Of a DNA stretch of 64,000 bases, positions 35,101-44,533 are shown piece after piece (within the stretch, counting starts at the first letter, position 1; the number at the start of each line of letters is the position of its first letter). Below the pieces are notes generated by a model, which did not search any database, was not told the DNA's origin, and saw only the letters and a program-made list of their open reading frames with translations. Source of the stretch: Flavitalea sp964606315 (GTDB lineage Bacteria; Bacteroidota; Bacteroidia; Chitinophagales; Chitinophagaceae); assembly GCA_964606315.1 (NCBI GenBank), contig CAZSFY010000012.1:1-64000 (forward strand). Direction: 5' to 3'. The position numbers and the translations under genes were made by a program.

Positions 35101-38100
35101 GGAAAATTATTGAACCCCAGGAATCGCTGGGGCGGTATTATGCGCGGTCTCGACCAGGTCGATTTTGAAACGGGAAATGTGGAATTTATAGAGTTCTGGT
35201 TGCAGGATCCCTATTTGAATAATCCTAATAGTACAGGTGGTCAACTATATTTTAACCTGGGAAATATTTCTGAAGATGTATTAAAAGATGGGAAGCGTTT
35301 CTTCGAGAATGGTATTAGTGGCGCTGTCACTACAGCCATAGAAGATTCGGCTACTGTTTGGGGTAAGGTGCCTGCCAACCCGATCCAGGTTACGCAGGCA
35401 TTCAGTAATGATCCCGCCGATCGTCCGTTACAGGATGCGGGTTTTGATGGATTGGATGATGATGCCGAACGCAGAAAATTCCAACAGTATCTTGATGATT
35501 TAAGGAATGCATTCGGTACAAACTCGCCAATCTATCAGCAGGCGCTTAATGATCCTTCGCGTGATAACTTTAAAAATTACCGGGACGCCTCATATAACAA
35601 TCGCGATGGAATACTGGAAAGATACAAGCATATTAATAATCCACAGGGCAATTCTCCTGTAGCTGCCGGTGGCGACCAGTTTGTAAGCGCGTTTACTTTA
35701 TATCCCGACCAGGAAGAATTCAACCGTGATAATACACTGAATGAACTTGAAGAATATTTCCAATATAAAGTAGAGTTAAGACCAGAAGACCTTACCGCAG
35801 TAGGTCATAATTACATTACCGATGTAAGATCATTTACACCCAGCGGTGGGTTACCTGAAAAATGGTATTTATTCAGAATTCCTATAGCAGAGTATGAACA
35901 AAAAGTAGGTAATATTCCCGACTTTAAATCTATTCGCTTTATCAGGATGTTCCTCTCTGGTTTTGAAGATTCAGTGGTACTGCGTTTTGCAAAACTTGAA
36001 CTTGTCCGTAACCAATGGAGACGTTTTAATTACGACCTCGATACTACCGGGCAGTATAAATTAATTCCGGAGAATAGTCCTACAACTTTTAATCAGCTTG
36101 CAGTAAATATTGAAGAAAACAGTTCACGCACACCTATACCCTATAAAACACCTCCGACAGTTATTCGTCAGCAGCAACTTAGTAATAATAACGTCAACAT
36201 CTTATTGAACGAACAGTCATTAAGTATTCAAACATGTAATCTTGAAAGAGAGAATGTGCGTGGGGTTTTCAAAACCATCAACCTCGACCTCAGACAGTAT
36301 GGTAAGTTGATGATGTTCACTCACCTCGAGTCGGCCGGCTCATTCGACGATTTGCAGGATGATGATATGTATACGGTTATTCGTTTGGGTAATGATATGA
36401 TCAATAATTTTTACGAGGTAAGAATACCGTTGAAAAAAACACCATGGGGAGTGATGGGGGATGCAGAAATATGGCCAGCGGCCAACGAACTGAATCTTGA
36501 TCTGCAACGATTGATCCGAATGAAAATACAGCGAAACAATACCACTCCTACTTCGCAATATTACAAAGAATATGATGCTGACGGTAAAGAATATGCGATG
36601 CTCGGAAATCCAAATCTTGGCGAAGTAAGGATACTGTTTCTTGGTGTAGAAAACAGGAAGAGAAATACTGCCTGTGCAGAAGTCTGGTTTAATGAACTAC
36701 GATTGGGCGAGCTCGATGAAGATGGCGGATGGGCTGCTTTAGGGAGAGTAGATATTAAACTGGCCGATTTAGGTACGTTATATGTTTCGGGCAGCGCCAG
36801 GAGCGCAGGGTTCGGAACAATAGAACAACGGGTGAATGAGCGTTCACGTGAAAACTTTACCCAGTTTGATGTAGCAACTAATCTGGAGTTGGGCAAACTG
36901 CTGCCTGAAAAAACAGGAATGTCTATTCCCGTATATGCGAGTGTATCGCGTACTATTACCACACCTGAATATGATCCCTATGATCTTGATATTAAACTGA
37001 AAGATAAATTAAACGCTACCAATCCGTCACAACGTGATTCTATAAGAGAACAGGCAATAGATGTAAGAACGATCAAAACAGTCAACTTTACGAATGTTAA
37101 GAGGAACAATACAAGCGGTAAACCGGCTAAAATATGGAGTGTTGAAAATATAGATGTCAGCTACTCTTATTATAAAGAGGAACAACAGAATCCTTTAATT
37201 GAAAATAACGAAGTGGTGCGTCATCGCGCGGCTCTCGGGTATAATTATACTTCTTCTCCAAAATATGTTGAGCCCTTAAAGAGAGCGGTAAAATCCAAAT
37301 CGCCGTGGTTTTCTATATTAAAAGACTTCAACTTTAATCCGCGCCCGGGTTTACTGGGATTCAGGGCCGATGTAAGCCGGCAATTCGGCGCATATAGGCC
37401 GAGGAATGTAGGGGGACCAAAATTTGTATTGCCCGAAACATACGATAAGTATTTCACCTTTGACAGAACCTATAATCTGAGATGGGATCTTACACGGTCG
37501 CTGAATATTGATTATTCGGCAATGAACAGAGCGTGGGTAGACGAAGATTCAGGGAGACTTGATGATGCGGAAAGAAAAAGAGTGTGGGCTAATTTCATGA
37601 AAGGAGGAAGAACTATTTCCTATAATCAAACAGCTAATGCTTCTTATATGCTGCCTACCAGTAAACTGCCATTTCTCGACTGGACGACAGTAAGGGTGAA
37701 TTATGTGGCCTCCTTTAATTGGCTCGCAGCATCACTTATTGCACGTAATCTTGGAAATACTATTTCTAACGAACAACAAAAGAATGCTACAGCCGAACTG
37801 GATTTTTCACGTTTGTATAGTAAATCAAGATTTCTTCGGGCTATAGAAGAAGATGCACCCCCAGTACCTAAAGATTCTACAGCATCTACTAATACAAAAG
37901 ATAAAAAAAGAGATAAATCAGAGCCTCTGGTGTTAAATGGCGGAGTAAAATTCCTTGGCCGGATAGTGACGGCGCTCAAGCGAATCAATATTAATTACAA
38001 TGAAACGGCTACAGCCAGTGTTTATGGGTACACTGACAGTACAAGATTACTGGGAATGAACTTCCGCTCTAATGCGCCCGGATTAGGGTTTGTTTTCGGC

Positions 38101-39357
38101 GGACAGCCAGATACTTCTTTCATTAATAATCTCGCGGCAAAAGGAGTGATCACTGGTGATCCTAATCTCAATTACCAGAACAGGCAGGATTTTAACCAGA
38201 AATTTACTTTGCAGGCGCAGTTGATTCCTGTACGTGACTTAACTATAGATATTACGTTGGATAAAACATTTGGTAAGATGTATAGCGAACTGTACAAGGA
38301 TACTACCGCTAACGGATACAGTGGAAACTTCTCCCGCCTCAATCCTTTTACGCAGGGAACTTTTAGTGTAAGTTATATATCCTTCCAAACATTGTTTACC
38401 AAGCTGAAGCCTAACGAAGTTTCCGAAACTTTTATCAATTTCCAGAACTACCGCCAGGTTGTTTCACAAAAACTCGGAAATGAAAATCCCTATTCCAGCG
38501 GTCAGTTGCCAGATGGTTATTATGAGGGATATGGAAGATATTCCCAGGAAGTGTTGCTGCCTGCATTCCTGGCGGCATATACCAAGAAGGATCCCTCTTC
38601 TATAAAAGTTGGACAAAATACTAATCCCAATATTCGCTTTAATCCATTTTCTGGTATTCTTCCTAAACCTAACTGGAGAATAACGTATAATGGTCTCACC
38701 CGTATTCCGGGAATGGAAAAAGTGTTTTCCAGCTTCAGCATAACACATGGATATAACAGTATGCTGAGTATGAACAGGTTTGAATCTGCTTTATTATTCA
38801 GGGACCCTTTCAGTTTTAATTATCCCGAATTTATTGATACGCTTACCGGTAATTACGTTCCCTATTTTCTTGTTCCTAATATTTCTATCAGCGAACAATT
38901 TGCTCCTTTGATAGATCTTGATATGCAGTTTGTAAACCAGCTTACCGCACGTTTTGAATTTAAAAAATCCAGAACGTTGAGTTTAAGTTTAATTGACTTC
39001 CAGTTGAGTGAAGCAAGATCTACTGAATTTGTTATTGGTGCAGGTTTCAGAAAACGTGGAGCGTTTTCGTTCCTGAAATTCAGAGGAAAAGCATTAGAGA
39101 ACGATGCAGCTTTCAGGATCGACCTCGGACTGAGAGATGATGCAACAGCTAATTCAAGGCTTGACCAGTTACAGGCGTTGCCTACTGCCGGACAAAGAGT
39201 GATCACTATTAATCCTTCATTAGATTATGTAATCAGCAATCGTGTAAATATTAAACTGTATTTTGAACAACGCAGGGTAGAGCCTAAAATATCAACTTCA
39301 CCACCTATCACTAATACAAGAGCAGGAGTACAGGTCAGGTTGGCGCTTACCCAGTAA
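32200..39357 (+). CDS. sprA: SprA/Sov-like type IX secretion outer-membrane translocon
   Basis: SprA is the giant outer-membrane barrel through which type IX secretion cargo passes. This 2385-residue protein has a signal-like N-terminus (TIFLRATITLLIALIMHLYP), a start with FRPNPFDLKTPSNI and YDPETRQYYVIEK typical of the family, FIDDFEGSR near 845, and a long beta-rich remainder. Length is within the known range for SprA (about 2300-2500). The start is a TTG at 32200; the next ATG is at the 21st codon and would cut off the signal peptide. Other T9SS-related genes in the window are a PorE-like gene (47189) and a probable cargo (39925). It follows ruvA directly. Confidence 0.93.
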   Translation: MIRKLTIFLRATITLLIALIMHLYPGTLKGQQGDTSAVGQQSDTLKFPITDRRGDRYSDFRPNPFDLKTPSNISDSVVYDPETRQYYVIEKVGSFYYRKPTYITFDEFMSLQGRDQEAEYFSQRRNVLSGLNYKLPRNKLSATENLFNRIFGTGKVEIKPQGDVNLIAGYQGQNIKNPALPERARKNGGFDFDMNANLSVVGNIGSKLKLPISYNTLANFDFENQLKLDYTGTDDEIIKRIEAGNVSYTSKGSLIAGAQSLFGIKTQLQFGKLFVTGVLANQRAQRQSVGVSGGSTTSRFEFKAHDYEENRHFLLGQYFYHNYNKAMSQLPVVNSQVQIMRIEVWVTNRNGSTTETRDVVGLMDLAESNPYLSANPNMGAYKTTPNGLPDNDVNFLYRNIVNDPTSRNPSTITTKLSSMGLRAVQDFEKTFARQLNPGEFYFNPQVGFISLNQPLQPDEVLAVAFQYTYNGQVYKVGEFSQDVPPDTTSLQGGTQKVLFLKLLKATSQRTVLPLWDLMMKNVYSLKSNDGTYISSIQPGDFKLNILYEEPSLGQKRFLPEETPQSSLPLLTLLNLDRLNARNDPLPDGVFDYIEGFTVRSDQARIIFPFLEPFGRDLDSVAFNGATQEMKQKYVYYPLYDTIKEIAKTYANLDRYIISGTAKGQSTSDIQLGAFNVPPGSVTISAGGQALVENVDYIIDYNLGTVRILNQGIITSGVPVNVQFENNAGFGIQQRNFLGIRLDYLAKQTAREALTIGASMVRLGERPFFTKTGYSEDPIRNTMYGLDFSYRTEVPRLTRWLDKLPFYNTTEMSTITAYGEGAVLKPGHPRQIGKGNEGLIFIDDFEGSRNAIDLRFPLVSWGLASTPAGNGMFPEADLTGDLSYGYNRAKLAWYNIEPVLQDRRNSNNPIDGELLNNPSVRQVRVTEIYPNRTPDFGQAQLVTFDMAYYPTDIGPYNYDARPSSVTADGKLLNPRNRWGGIMRGLDQVDFETGNVEFIEFWLQDPYLNNPNSTGGQLYFNLGNISEDVLKDGKRFFENGISGAVTTAIEDSATVWGKVPANPIQVTQAFSNDPADRPLQDAGFDGLDDDAERRKFQQYLDDLRNAFGTNSPIYQQALNDPSRDNFKNYRDASYNNRDGILERYKHINNPQGNSPVAAGGDQFVSAFTLYPDQEEFNRDNTLNELEEYFQYKVELRPEDLTAVGHNYITDVRSFTPSGGLPEKWYLFRIPIAEYEQKVGNIPDFKSIRFIRMFLSGFEDSVVLRFAKLELVRNQWRRFNYDLDTTGQYKLIPENSPTTFNQLAVNIEENSSRTPIPYKTPPTVIRQQQLSNNNVNILLNEQSLSIQTCNLERENVRGVFKTINLDLRQYGKLMMFTHLESAGSFDDLQDDDMYTVIRLGNDMINNFYEVRIPLKKTPWGVMGDAEIWPAANELNLDLQRLIRMKIQRNNTTPTSQYYKEYDADGKEYAMLGNPNLGEVRILFLGVENRKRNTACAEVWFNELRLGELDEDGGWAALGRVDIKLADLGTLYVSGSARSAGFGTIEQRVNERSRENFTQFDVATNLELGKLLPEKTGMSIPVYASVSRTITTPEYDPYDLDIKLKDKLNATNPSQRDSIREQAIDVRTIKTVNFTNVKRNNTSGKPAKIWSVENIDVSYSYYKEEQQNPLIENNEVVRHRAALGYNYTSSPKYVEPLKRAVKSKSPWFSILKDFNFNPRPGLLGFRADVSRQFGAYRPRNVGGPKFVLPETYDKYFTFDRTYNLRWDLTRSLNIDYSAMNRAWVDEDSGRLDDAERKRVWANFMKGGRTISYNQTANASYMLPTSKLPFLDWTTVRVNYVASFNWLAASLIARNLGNTISNEQQKNATAELDFSRLYSKSRFLRAIEEDAPPVPKDSTASTNTKDKKRDKSEPLVLNGGVKFLGRIVTALKRININYNETATASVYGYTDSTRLLGMNFRSNAPGLGFVFGGQPDTSFINNLAAKGVITGDPNLNYQNRQDFNQKFTLQAQLIPVRDLTIDITLDKTFGKMYSELYKDTTANGYSGNFSRLNPFTQGTFSVSYISFQTLFTKLKPNEVSETFINFQNYRQVVSQKLGNENPYSSGQLPDGYYEGYGRYSQEVLLPAFLAAYTKKDPSSIKVGQNTNPNIRFNPFSGILPKPNWRITYNGLTRIPGMEKVFSSFSITHGYNSMLSMNRFESALLFRDPFSFNYPEFIDTLTGNYVPYFLVPNISISEQFAPLIDLDMQFVNQLTARFEFKKSRTLSLSLIDFQLSEARSTEFVIGAGFRKRGAFSFLKFRGKALENDAAFRIDLGLRDDATANSRLDQLQALPTAGQRVITINPSLDYVISNRVNIKLYFEQRRVEPKISTSPPITNTRAGVQVRLALTQ

Positions 39358-39365
39358 AGAGCCTC

Positions 39366-39842
39366 TTAGCTTTTTTTCAGTAACATAATATAGCCACATA
39401 TTTTCTTTTTATTCTTGTTCACCTGTAGTGGCTTTATCATGTGGTGTTCAGTAGCTGGTGGAACATAACTAAAGGAAAGGATATTGCTATCGGCATCTCC
39501 CCAAATATTCTTTTTATACACTACCTGTTTTTCGCTGTAATCATACAGGCGTACTTCATATAAACGTGATGTTGGATCGCCGATAAAAATAAACTGATAA
39601 TCTGATCCGGCATTCATGGGTAGTACAATTGGCATCTCGTATTCACTCTCCATTGTCATCGCAGCTTCTCTTAACACTTCATAACCTTTTGAAGAATAAA
39701 ATTGTTTCAGGCTGTCTATCAATGGCAGATAGGTATTGCCATCACAGCTTTGCTGCCTGATAACATCAGACTGAGCTTCAGCCGTATGAACAATAGTAAA
39801 TAGAGATAAGCCTATTAATGTTTTTAAACCTAAGTTCATCAT
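39366..39842 (-). CDS. Small secreted protein of unknown function
   Basis: A protein of about 158 residues with a signal peptide (LGLKTLIGLSLFTIVHTAEAQ) and a mature domain that I do not recognise. It starts just before a conserved-looking CDGNTYLPLIDSLKQFY segment. A run of lysines (NKNKKKICGY) precedes the end. The ATG at 39840-39842 has an AGGA-like sequence just upstream; a GTG nine bases earlier and an ATG three bases later are alternatives. It converges with sprA with eight bases between stops, and is 73+ bases from the next upstream gene, so it is probably transcribed alone. Confidence 0.65.
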   Translation of the reverse strand: MMNLGLKTLIGLSLFTIVHTAEAQSDVIRQQSCDGNTYLPLIDSLKQFYSSKGYEVLREAAMTMESEYEMPIVLPMNAGSDYQFIFIGDPTSRLYEVRLYDYSEKQVVYKKNIWGDADSNILSFSYVPPATEHHMIKPLQVNKNKKKICGYIMLLKKS

Positions 39843-39924
39843 TTCCTTCACTGATTTCGGATACGGAATTTGTAATGATTTAAAAGTAATGAAAAAAAAG
39901 GAAGTTCATAAACTATGTAATTAA

Positions 39925-42573
39925 TTAACGTACAAGCACGGCAGTACCTTTTTTGACTACCTTTTTGCCGGTAAAATCTGTTCCACTCACCATCCATACA
40001 TAAGTGCCGCCATTTTGCAGCATACCATTAATATAACCGTTCCATCCTTTTTGAAGCTCTGTTGTCTGAAAAACCAGCTTTCCCCAACGGTCGAATACCC
40101 TGAAATAATCGATAGCCGTAATACCTACCGCTTTAGGTTTGAGTTCATTGTTCCGCCCTAAAGGAGCAAAAGCATTGGGAACAAATATATCGGGTTGTGT
40201 TTGAAATACCTTGACGTTAATAGTATCATAAGCATAACATCCTTCGACTGTATAGGCTTTCATAACATAGGAAATATTTCCATAGGTTTCTATAACAGGT
40301 GTTCTGCTTGATGGAAGGCTTATACCATTTTCGGGTGACCATGAATAAAATTCTGCTCCAGATCCGTTAAGGTGTAGCGGCTGACCGGCAACAATGGAAG
40401 TATCATTACCAGCGAAGGCTTCTATTTTGGGTCTTACACTTATGGTTACCCTATCGATTCCGGGTTTAGGACAACCGAGAGTATCAAATCCCAGGAAAGT
40501 GTACACTCTTGAAGTCAGCGGATGAACAAATGGTGATGTGGTATTGCTGCTCAACATGTCGGTGGCTGGTGTCCATACAAATGAAGACCCATTGGTATAG
40601 GCGCTCAACCGCGTGGTATCATTATAACAGATCGTTTGATCAGGGCCGGCGTTGACATCCGGATAAGGGACTGTATTAACTGTAAGCGCATCATGCGCTA
40701 CACAACTTCCGATCCTGGCTTCCACTTCGTAGCGGGTGGTAGCGAGCGGCGAAGTGAGTGGCTGCTTGAGCGTCGGATCAGAAAGATAGGCATTGGGAAT
40801 AGCCGTCCATACGTATTTTAAACCATCACTTTGCGGATTCAATGCAAAAGTATCCGTTAAACATATCGTGGTGTCTGCTCCAACCGAAAGCGTTACATAG
40901 TCCACCACCCTCACATTAATTTCTTCTGTGGTGATGCAGCCCTTTTCCTGCAAGGTGACCGAGTAGACAGTGGACGTTCGCGGATAAACAAGTGGGTTGG
41001 AAGATGTTCTGTTCTCAATATTATAATCAGGCGACCACTCAAAAGTTCCGTTACCAATGGCAATGAGCGGTAAACTGTCGGGAGTGCATATTAAGGTATC
41101 CTTAAAGGGGAGAACCAGGTAGGGTTTTTCAGTGACTTCAATAACCTGGCTGACCGTATCGCGACAACCAAAAGAGGATTGCACGATCATTTCGACAGTT
41201 TTTTTTCCAAGTGTATTATACTGCCAGGTAGGAGTAGGAGAACCTCTGCTGGTATCATTGGTAGAAGTTTCATCTCCGAATTCCCATCGCCAGAATGAAA
41301 CTTGTCCATGGTTGGTTTTAGTAGTATCAATAAATCTGAAGGGGTTAAAAATGCAACTACCTTCAACGGCAAAACCGGGAAAAAATCCAGGATATACATG
41401 GGCCCGTGTTGTAGCGTCATCAGCACACTGACCTGCCAGTACTACATTAACGCTTACAGTATATGAGCCGGCACTGGCATAGGTATGTTGTATTGTGCCG
41501 TCAGGGATGGTGGATGTTACCGGTGGACTGCCATCGCCGAAATCCCATGTATATACTGAGCCTGTAGGATTTACTTGGAGATTTCTGAATGTGACAGTAA
41601 GATTGTCGGCTGTATCACAGAATGAATAATCGGGATTCAGGCTGGCCCTTAAGGGAATACAATCCGACACTTTGATATGAATATCTTTTCTATGTGTATT
41701 GATCAACACCCCTCGCCTGTATTCCGAAACACAGGCGGTCACCACAAACTGGCCGACTGTTTGGGGAGCGATGCCCGTGACCTTTCCCGTTCGCCGGTCA
41801 ATAGTCACTGAAGTGCCCATAGGGAATGAAGGAGAATACCCGGAGCTATAATATACAGACTGGTAGGGTGGTGGGGCTCCAGGGTTAGGTACCGGGCAAT
41901 TCAAACAGTTTTGTCCCCTTCCCGGCCCGCCTCCTATATAAGCATCGCAAAACTGGTAGGAGAGCGAGTCGCCGTCTTTGTCTACTGCCGAGAAATCAAA
42001 TTCAAAACTGGAGCCCACACATACGGCTACAGCATCATTGGTATTAAATATCGGACTTGAATTTTGTACAGCGTCTGTCAAAGTCCTGTTGCCCGGAATC
42101 TCACATAAATAAGTGGCACCGAAATCATTACTCGGTGGATTCATGTTTTTAATACCTTCAATCCGGCAGCAACGCTGGAACGATACAATATATCCGTCCG
42201 GGTGGTGTGGGAGTTCGATGTTTACCTGGAAATACCGCAAACGGTAACATACGTCTCTCGGGGGATTGGCTATACAGGGATTCGATGCAGGATCATAACG
42301 TATAAAGGTATCTCTTACCATCCTGGCAGTCACCACTCCTCCATACCTTGAATAATTTTTGTAAAAAATGTTTAATAGTACCTCATTATCAAGCTGACCA
42401 GCTGCATTCTGACCACAATCAATATATAATTTCAGGGTAAAACGGTATAACGAACCAGTAGAACTCAAACCCTGACCCAGATACTCATAGTACAATTCAC
42501 CCCCCCTGATGTGAGCGGCATATGATGAAAGCGACCACCCTAGTATGACCAGGAAAAAAAAGATTCTTTTCAT
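39925..42573 (-). CDS. PKD-domain protein with type IX gliding-motility C-terminal domain
   Basis: An 882-residue secreted protein. A signal peptide (KRIFFFLVILGWSLSSYA) is followed by an AHIRGGELYYEYLG start typical of Bacteroidota gliding-associated proteins. Two PKD domains are visible (YTWDFGDGSPPV, WRWEFGDETSTN), then several Ig-like beta repeats. The C-terminus (IFVPNAFAP…YFRVFDRWGKLVFQT…GWNGYINGML…GGTYVWMV) is the gliding-motility/T9SS C-terminal domain of the TIGR04131 type. It should be exported by the type IX system and attached to, or released from, the cell surface. The ATG at 42573 is chosen for the signal peptide. A role in adhesion is inference. Confidence 0.9.
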   Translation of the reverse strand: MKRIFFFLVILGWSLSSYAAHIRGGELYYEYLGQGLSSTGSLYRFTLKLYIDCGQNAAGQLDNEVLLNIFYKNYSRYGGVVTARMVRDTFIRYDPASNPCIANPPRDVCYRLRYFQVNIELPHHPDGYIVSFQRCCRIEGIKNMNPPSNDFGATYLCEIPGNRTLTDAVQNSSPIFNTNDAVAVCVGSSFEFDFSAVDKDGDSLSYQFCDAYIGGGPGRGQNCLNCPVPNPGAPPPYQSVYYSSGYSPSFPMGTSVTIDRRTGKVTGIAPQTVGQFVVTACVSEYRRGVLINTHRKDIHIKVSDCIPLRASLNPDYSFCDTADNLTVTFRNLQVNPTGSVYTWDFGDGSPPVTSTIPDGTIQHTYASAGSYTVSVNVVLAGQCADDATTRAHVYPGFFPGFAVEGSCIFNPFRFIDTTKTNHGQVSFWRWEFGDETSTNDTSRGSPTPTWQYNTLGKKTVEMIVQSSFGCRDTVSQVIEVTEKPYLVLPFKDTLICTPDSLPLIAIGNGTFEWSPDYNIENRTSSNPLVYPRTSTVYSVTLQEKGCITTEEINVRVVDYVTLSVGADTTICLTDTFALNPQSDGLKYVWTAIPNAYLSDPTLKQPLTSPLATTRYEVEARIGSCVAHDALTVNTVPYPDVNAGPDQTICYNDTTRLSAYTNGSSFVWTPATDMLSSNTTSPFVHPLTSRVYTFLGFDTLGCPKPGIDRVTISVRPKIEAFAGNDTSIVAGQPLHLNGSGAEFYSWSPENGISLPSSRTPVIETYGNISYVMKAYTVEGCYAYDTINVKVFQTQPDIFVPNAFAPLGRNNELKPKAVGITAIDYFRVFDRWGKLVFQTTELQKGWNGYINGMLQNGGTYVWMVSGTDFTGKKVVKKGTAVLVR

Positions 42574-42627
42574 GAACAACCATCTTAACACATTCTCTCC
42601 CAAGGAGATAAACAGGATACCGTATAA

Positions 42628-43365
42628 TTATTCGGAAATGAATTCATTAACGGCGTTCACACAGAATTTGGTTTCCTCTAGCATTCCTAAATGCCCTGAA
42701 TGGGTAGCTATATAAATATAGGAAAATTCGGGAATCCGGCATTGTTTTAATCCTTGTTCAAGCGGAATAGCCGTGTCATGTTCACCCATAATGAATAATA
42801 TCGGGCGTTTGAAGGTAGATAATACATGCGTGCGGTCGGGACGAACCATCATCGCTTTTGTATAGTTGGCCAGCGCTTCAGCGGGCAACTGGCGATAGCG
42901 GTTCACTACTTGTCTGATCAATTCAGGCTGGTTGGCAGCAGTTTCCGGAGCAAAAAGTTTCGGAACAGAAGTCTCGATAAACTTTGCAGCGCCGTTTTTG
43001 GTAATGAATTCAATATTTTTTTTCCTGGCTTCTTTTTTTTCGTCATTATCCGCGTAAGCTGTGGAATGAAACAAACCTAACTTCTTAAGTTGCTCCGGAT
43101 ATTTTTCAGCAAAGGCCAGGGTGATATACCCGCCCATGCTGTGACCTATCATGATACAGGTGTCAACTTTTTCTTTGTCCAGAATCGATTTGATATACTC
43201 TGCTGCTGATTCCATTGAGATGCCTTCTGTTCTCATATCAGCCTGCTGCCCGATACCAGGAAGATCAGGTACGATCAAATGATAATTTTCTTTTAATGAG
43301 GGAATAATATTCTCCCATATACCTGAATCTTCTCCAAAACCATGAACCAATACAATAGTTTCCAT
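42628..43365 (-). CDS. Alpha/beta-hydrolase
   Basis: A 245-residue soluble alpha/beta-hydrolase with no signal peptide. The oxyanion motif VHGFGEDSGIW, nucleophile GHSMGGY, acid FIMGEHDTAIP and the histidine in ATHSGHLGML are in order, so the triad is complete. These features fit a BioH/MhpC/lipase-like fold, but the substrate cannot be read. It begins two bases after the DUF4105 stop and so is co-translated with that gene. The nearest downstream gene, the PKD protein, starts 54 bases away and may be separately expressed. Confidence 0.87.
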   Translation of the reverse strand: METIVLVHGFGEDSGIWENIIPSLKENYHLIVPDLPGIGQQADMRTEGISMESAAEYIKSILDKEKVDTCIMIGHSMGGYITLAFAEKYPEQLKKLGLFHSTAYADNDEKKEARKKNIEFITKNGAAKFIETSVPKLFAPETAANQPELIRQVVNRYRQLPAEALANYTKAMMVRPDRTHVLSTFKRPILFIMGEHDTAIPLEQGLKQCRIPEFSYIYIATHSGHLGMLEETKFCVNAVNEFISE

Positions 43366-43367
43366 AA

Positions 43368-44522
43368 TTAACTATTTAATGATCTCAGAATGCTACGCAA
43401 TCCCGCTGTAAGCGCAAGCGGAAAGAAAGCTGCATTAAACTCCTGGGGCAACCATTTCCATGTTATTATCACTACCACATATAAAAAGCTTGCCATCGTC
43501 AGATATTTTTTGACCCACCCCGGATTTTTAACAATGAAAAAAGCAACAGGCAAATGAGTAGGCAGCGCCCATAAAAGATTAAAATTGTTAGCACAAAGCT
43601 GATGGTCCGTACCGAACCACATGAATAATAAAAAAACACCCAGCAGACCAAGGGTTAAGAAATACGTAGTGTCAAATACGTTTAAAAATTTTCTGCTCCA
43701 CGGCTTTTTCACAGCAGAGATGAGTGCTATAATTACAAAGAGTGCTATTGAGAAAAACAGCGGTGAAAAAAATGATGGTTTTTTCTCTTTGAATTTTTGA
43801 TCCAGGACAGTATGAGTAGAGCTCACTAAAGCTACACTATCAATAATAGCATTGTCATACCCGCGCATAAGATAATCCGGTAAAAACATGGCTTCTCTGT
43901 CGGATGATATACGGTCCAGTTTGCTACCCAGCAAAAGGTCAATACCGAACTTGCTCCAGGGAAGGTTGCCTTTGTCGAGGTATTCGTGTATCAACTCTCT
44001 GAATGTGGGAGTGGCGCCATTCAAAAAATTCTGAAACTGAACATTGTTAGTGTTTTCCAGAATATCTCTTAATCGTGTTGAGCAATTATCGAAAGTAAAA
44101 TCGTAATGATAATATTTGTTCTCTTCTTTTGCGTTCAGCCATAAAGCGTCGACAAGTTGCTGTTTTGCCTGGCAGTCGAGATGTAATATCTGTTCGGTTA
44201 CACTTCTGCCTTCATACTGATATTCACGAAGGAAATCGGAAAAACTATCTACTGAAACAAAATATAAAAGTTTGCCCTTTACAAATTTGGTATAAAATGC
44301 CGGGTCATAAAAGTCGAATGTTCCGTAATTAAAAATAATATCCCTACCGGTTGATAAATTTTTAACTCTTATAGCGCTATGTCCGAAGATGGAATAAAGC
44401 TCTTCTCCCGGTCCGCAGGTAAGCAAACTGATCTGCATTTTACATGTATCAGTTTGTCCGTAAGCAGTACAGGATAATACTAGACCGGTAAAAAACAGAA
44501 TGATTGATTTCTTAATGCTCAT
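43368..44522 (-). CDS. DUF4105 membrane protein (Lnb-type periplasmic domain)
   Basis: A 384-residue protein with a signal peptide (ILFFTGLVLSCTAYGQ) and an N-terminal DUF4105 domain: LLTCGPGEELYSIFGHSAIRV, RDIIFNYGTFDFYDP and the paired FTFDNCSTRLRDIL. The last third has several hydrophobic helices (residues ~255-380). The DUF4105 domain is now linked by name to Lnb, a lipoprotein N-acylation enzyme in Bacteroides; that would fit the conserved Cys and His, but it is family-level knowledge and not shown here. It starts 11 bases after guaB and precedes the hydrolase by two bases, so the three form an operon-like set. Confidence 0.78.
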   Translation of the reverse strand: MSIKKSIILFFTGLVLSCTAYGQTDTCKMQISLLTCGPGEELYSIFGHSAIRVKNLSTGRDIIFNYGTFDFYDPAFYTKFVKGKLLYFVSVDSFSDFLREYQYEGRSVTEQILHLDCQAKQQLVDALWLNAKEENKYYHYDFTFDNCSTRLRDILENTNNVQFQNFLNGATPTFRELIHEYLDKGNLPWSKFGIDLLLGSKLDRISSDREAMFLPDYLMRGYDNAIIDSVALVSSTHTVLDQKFKEKKPSFFSPLFFSIALFVIIALISAVKKPWSRKFLNVFDTTYFLTLGLLGVFLLFMWFGTDHQLCANNFNLLWALPTHLPVAFFIVKNPGWVKKYLTMASFLYVVVIITWKWLPQEFNAAFFPLALTAGLRSILRSLNS

Positions 44523-44533
44523 GCAAAAGATGA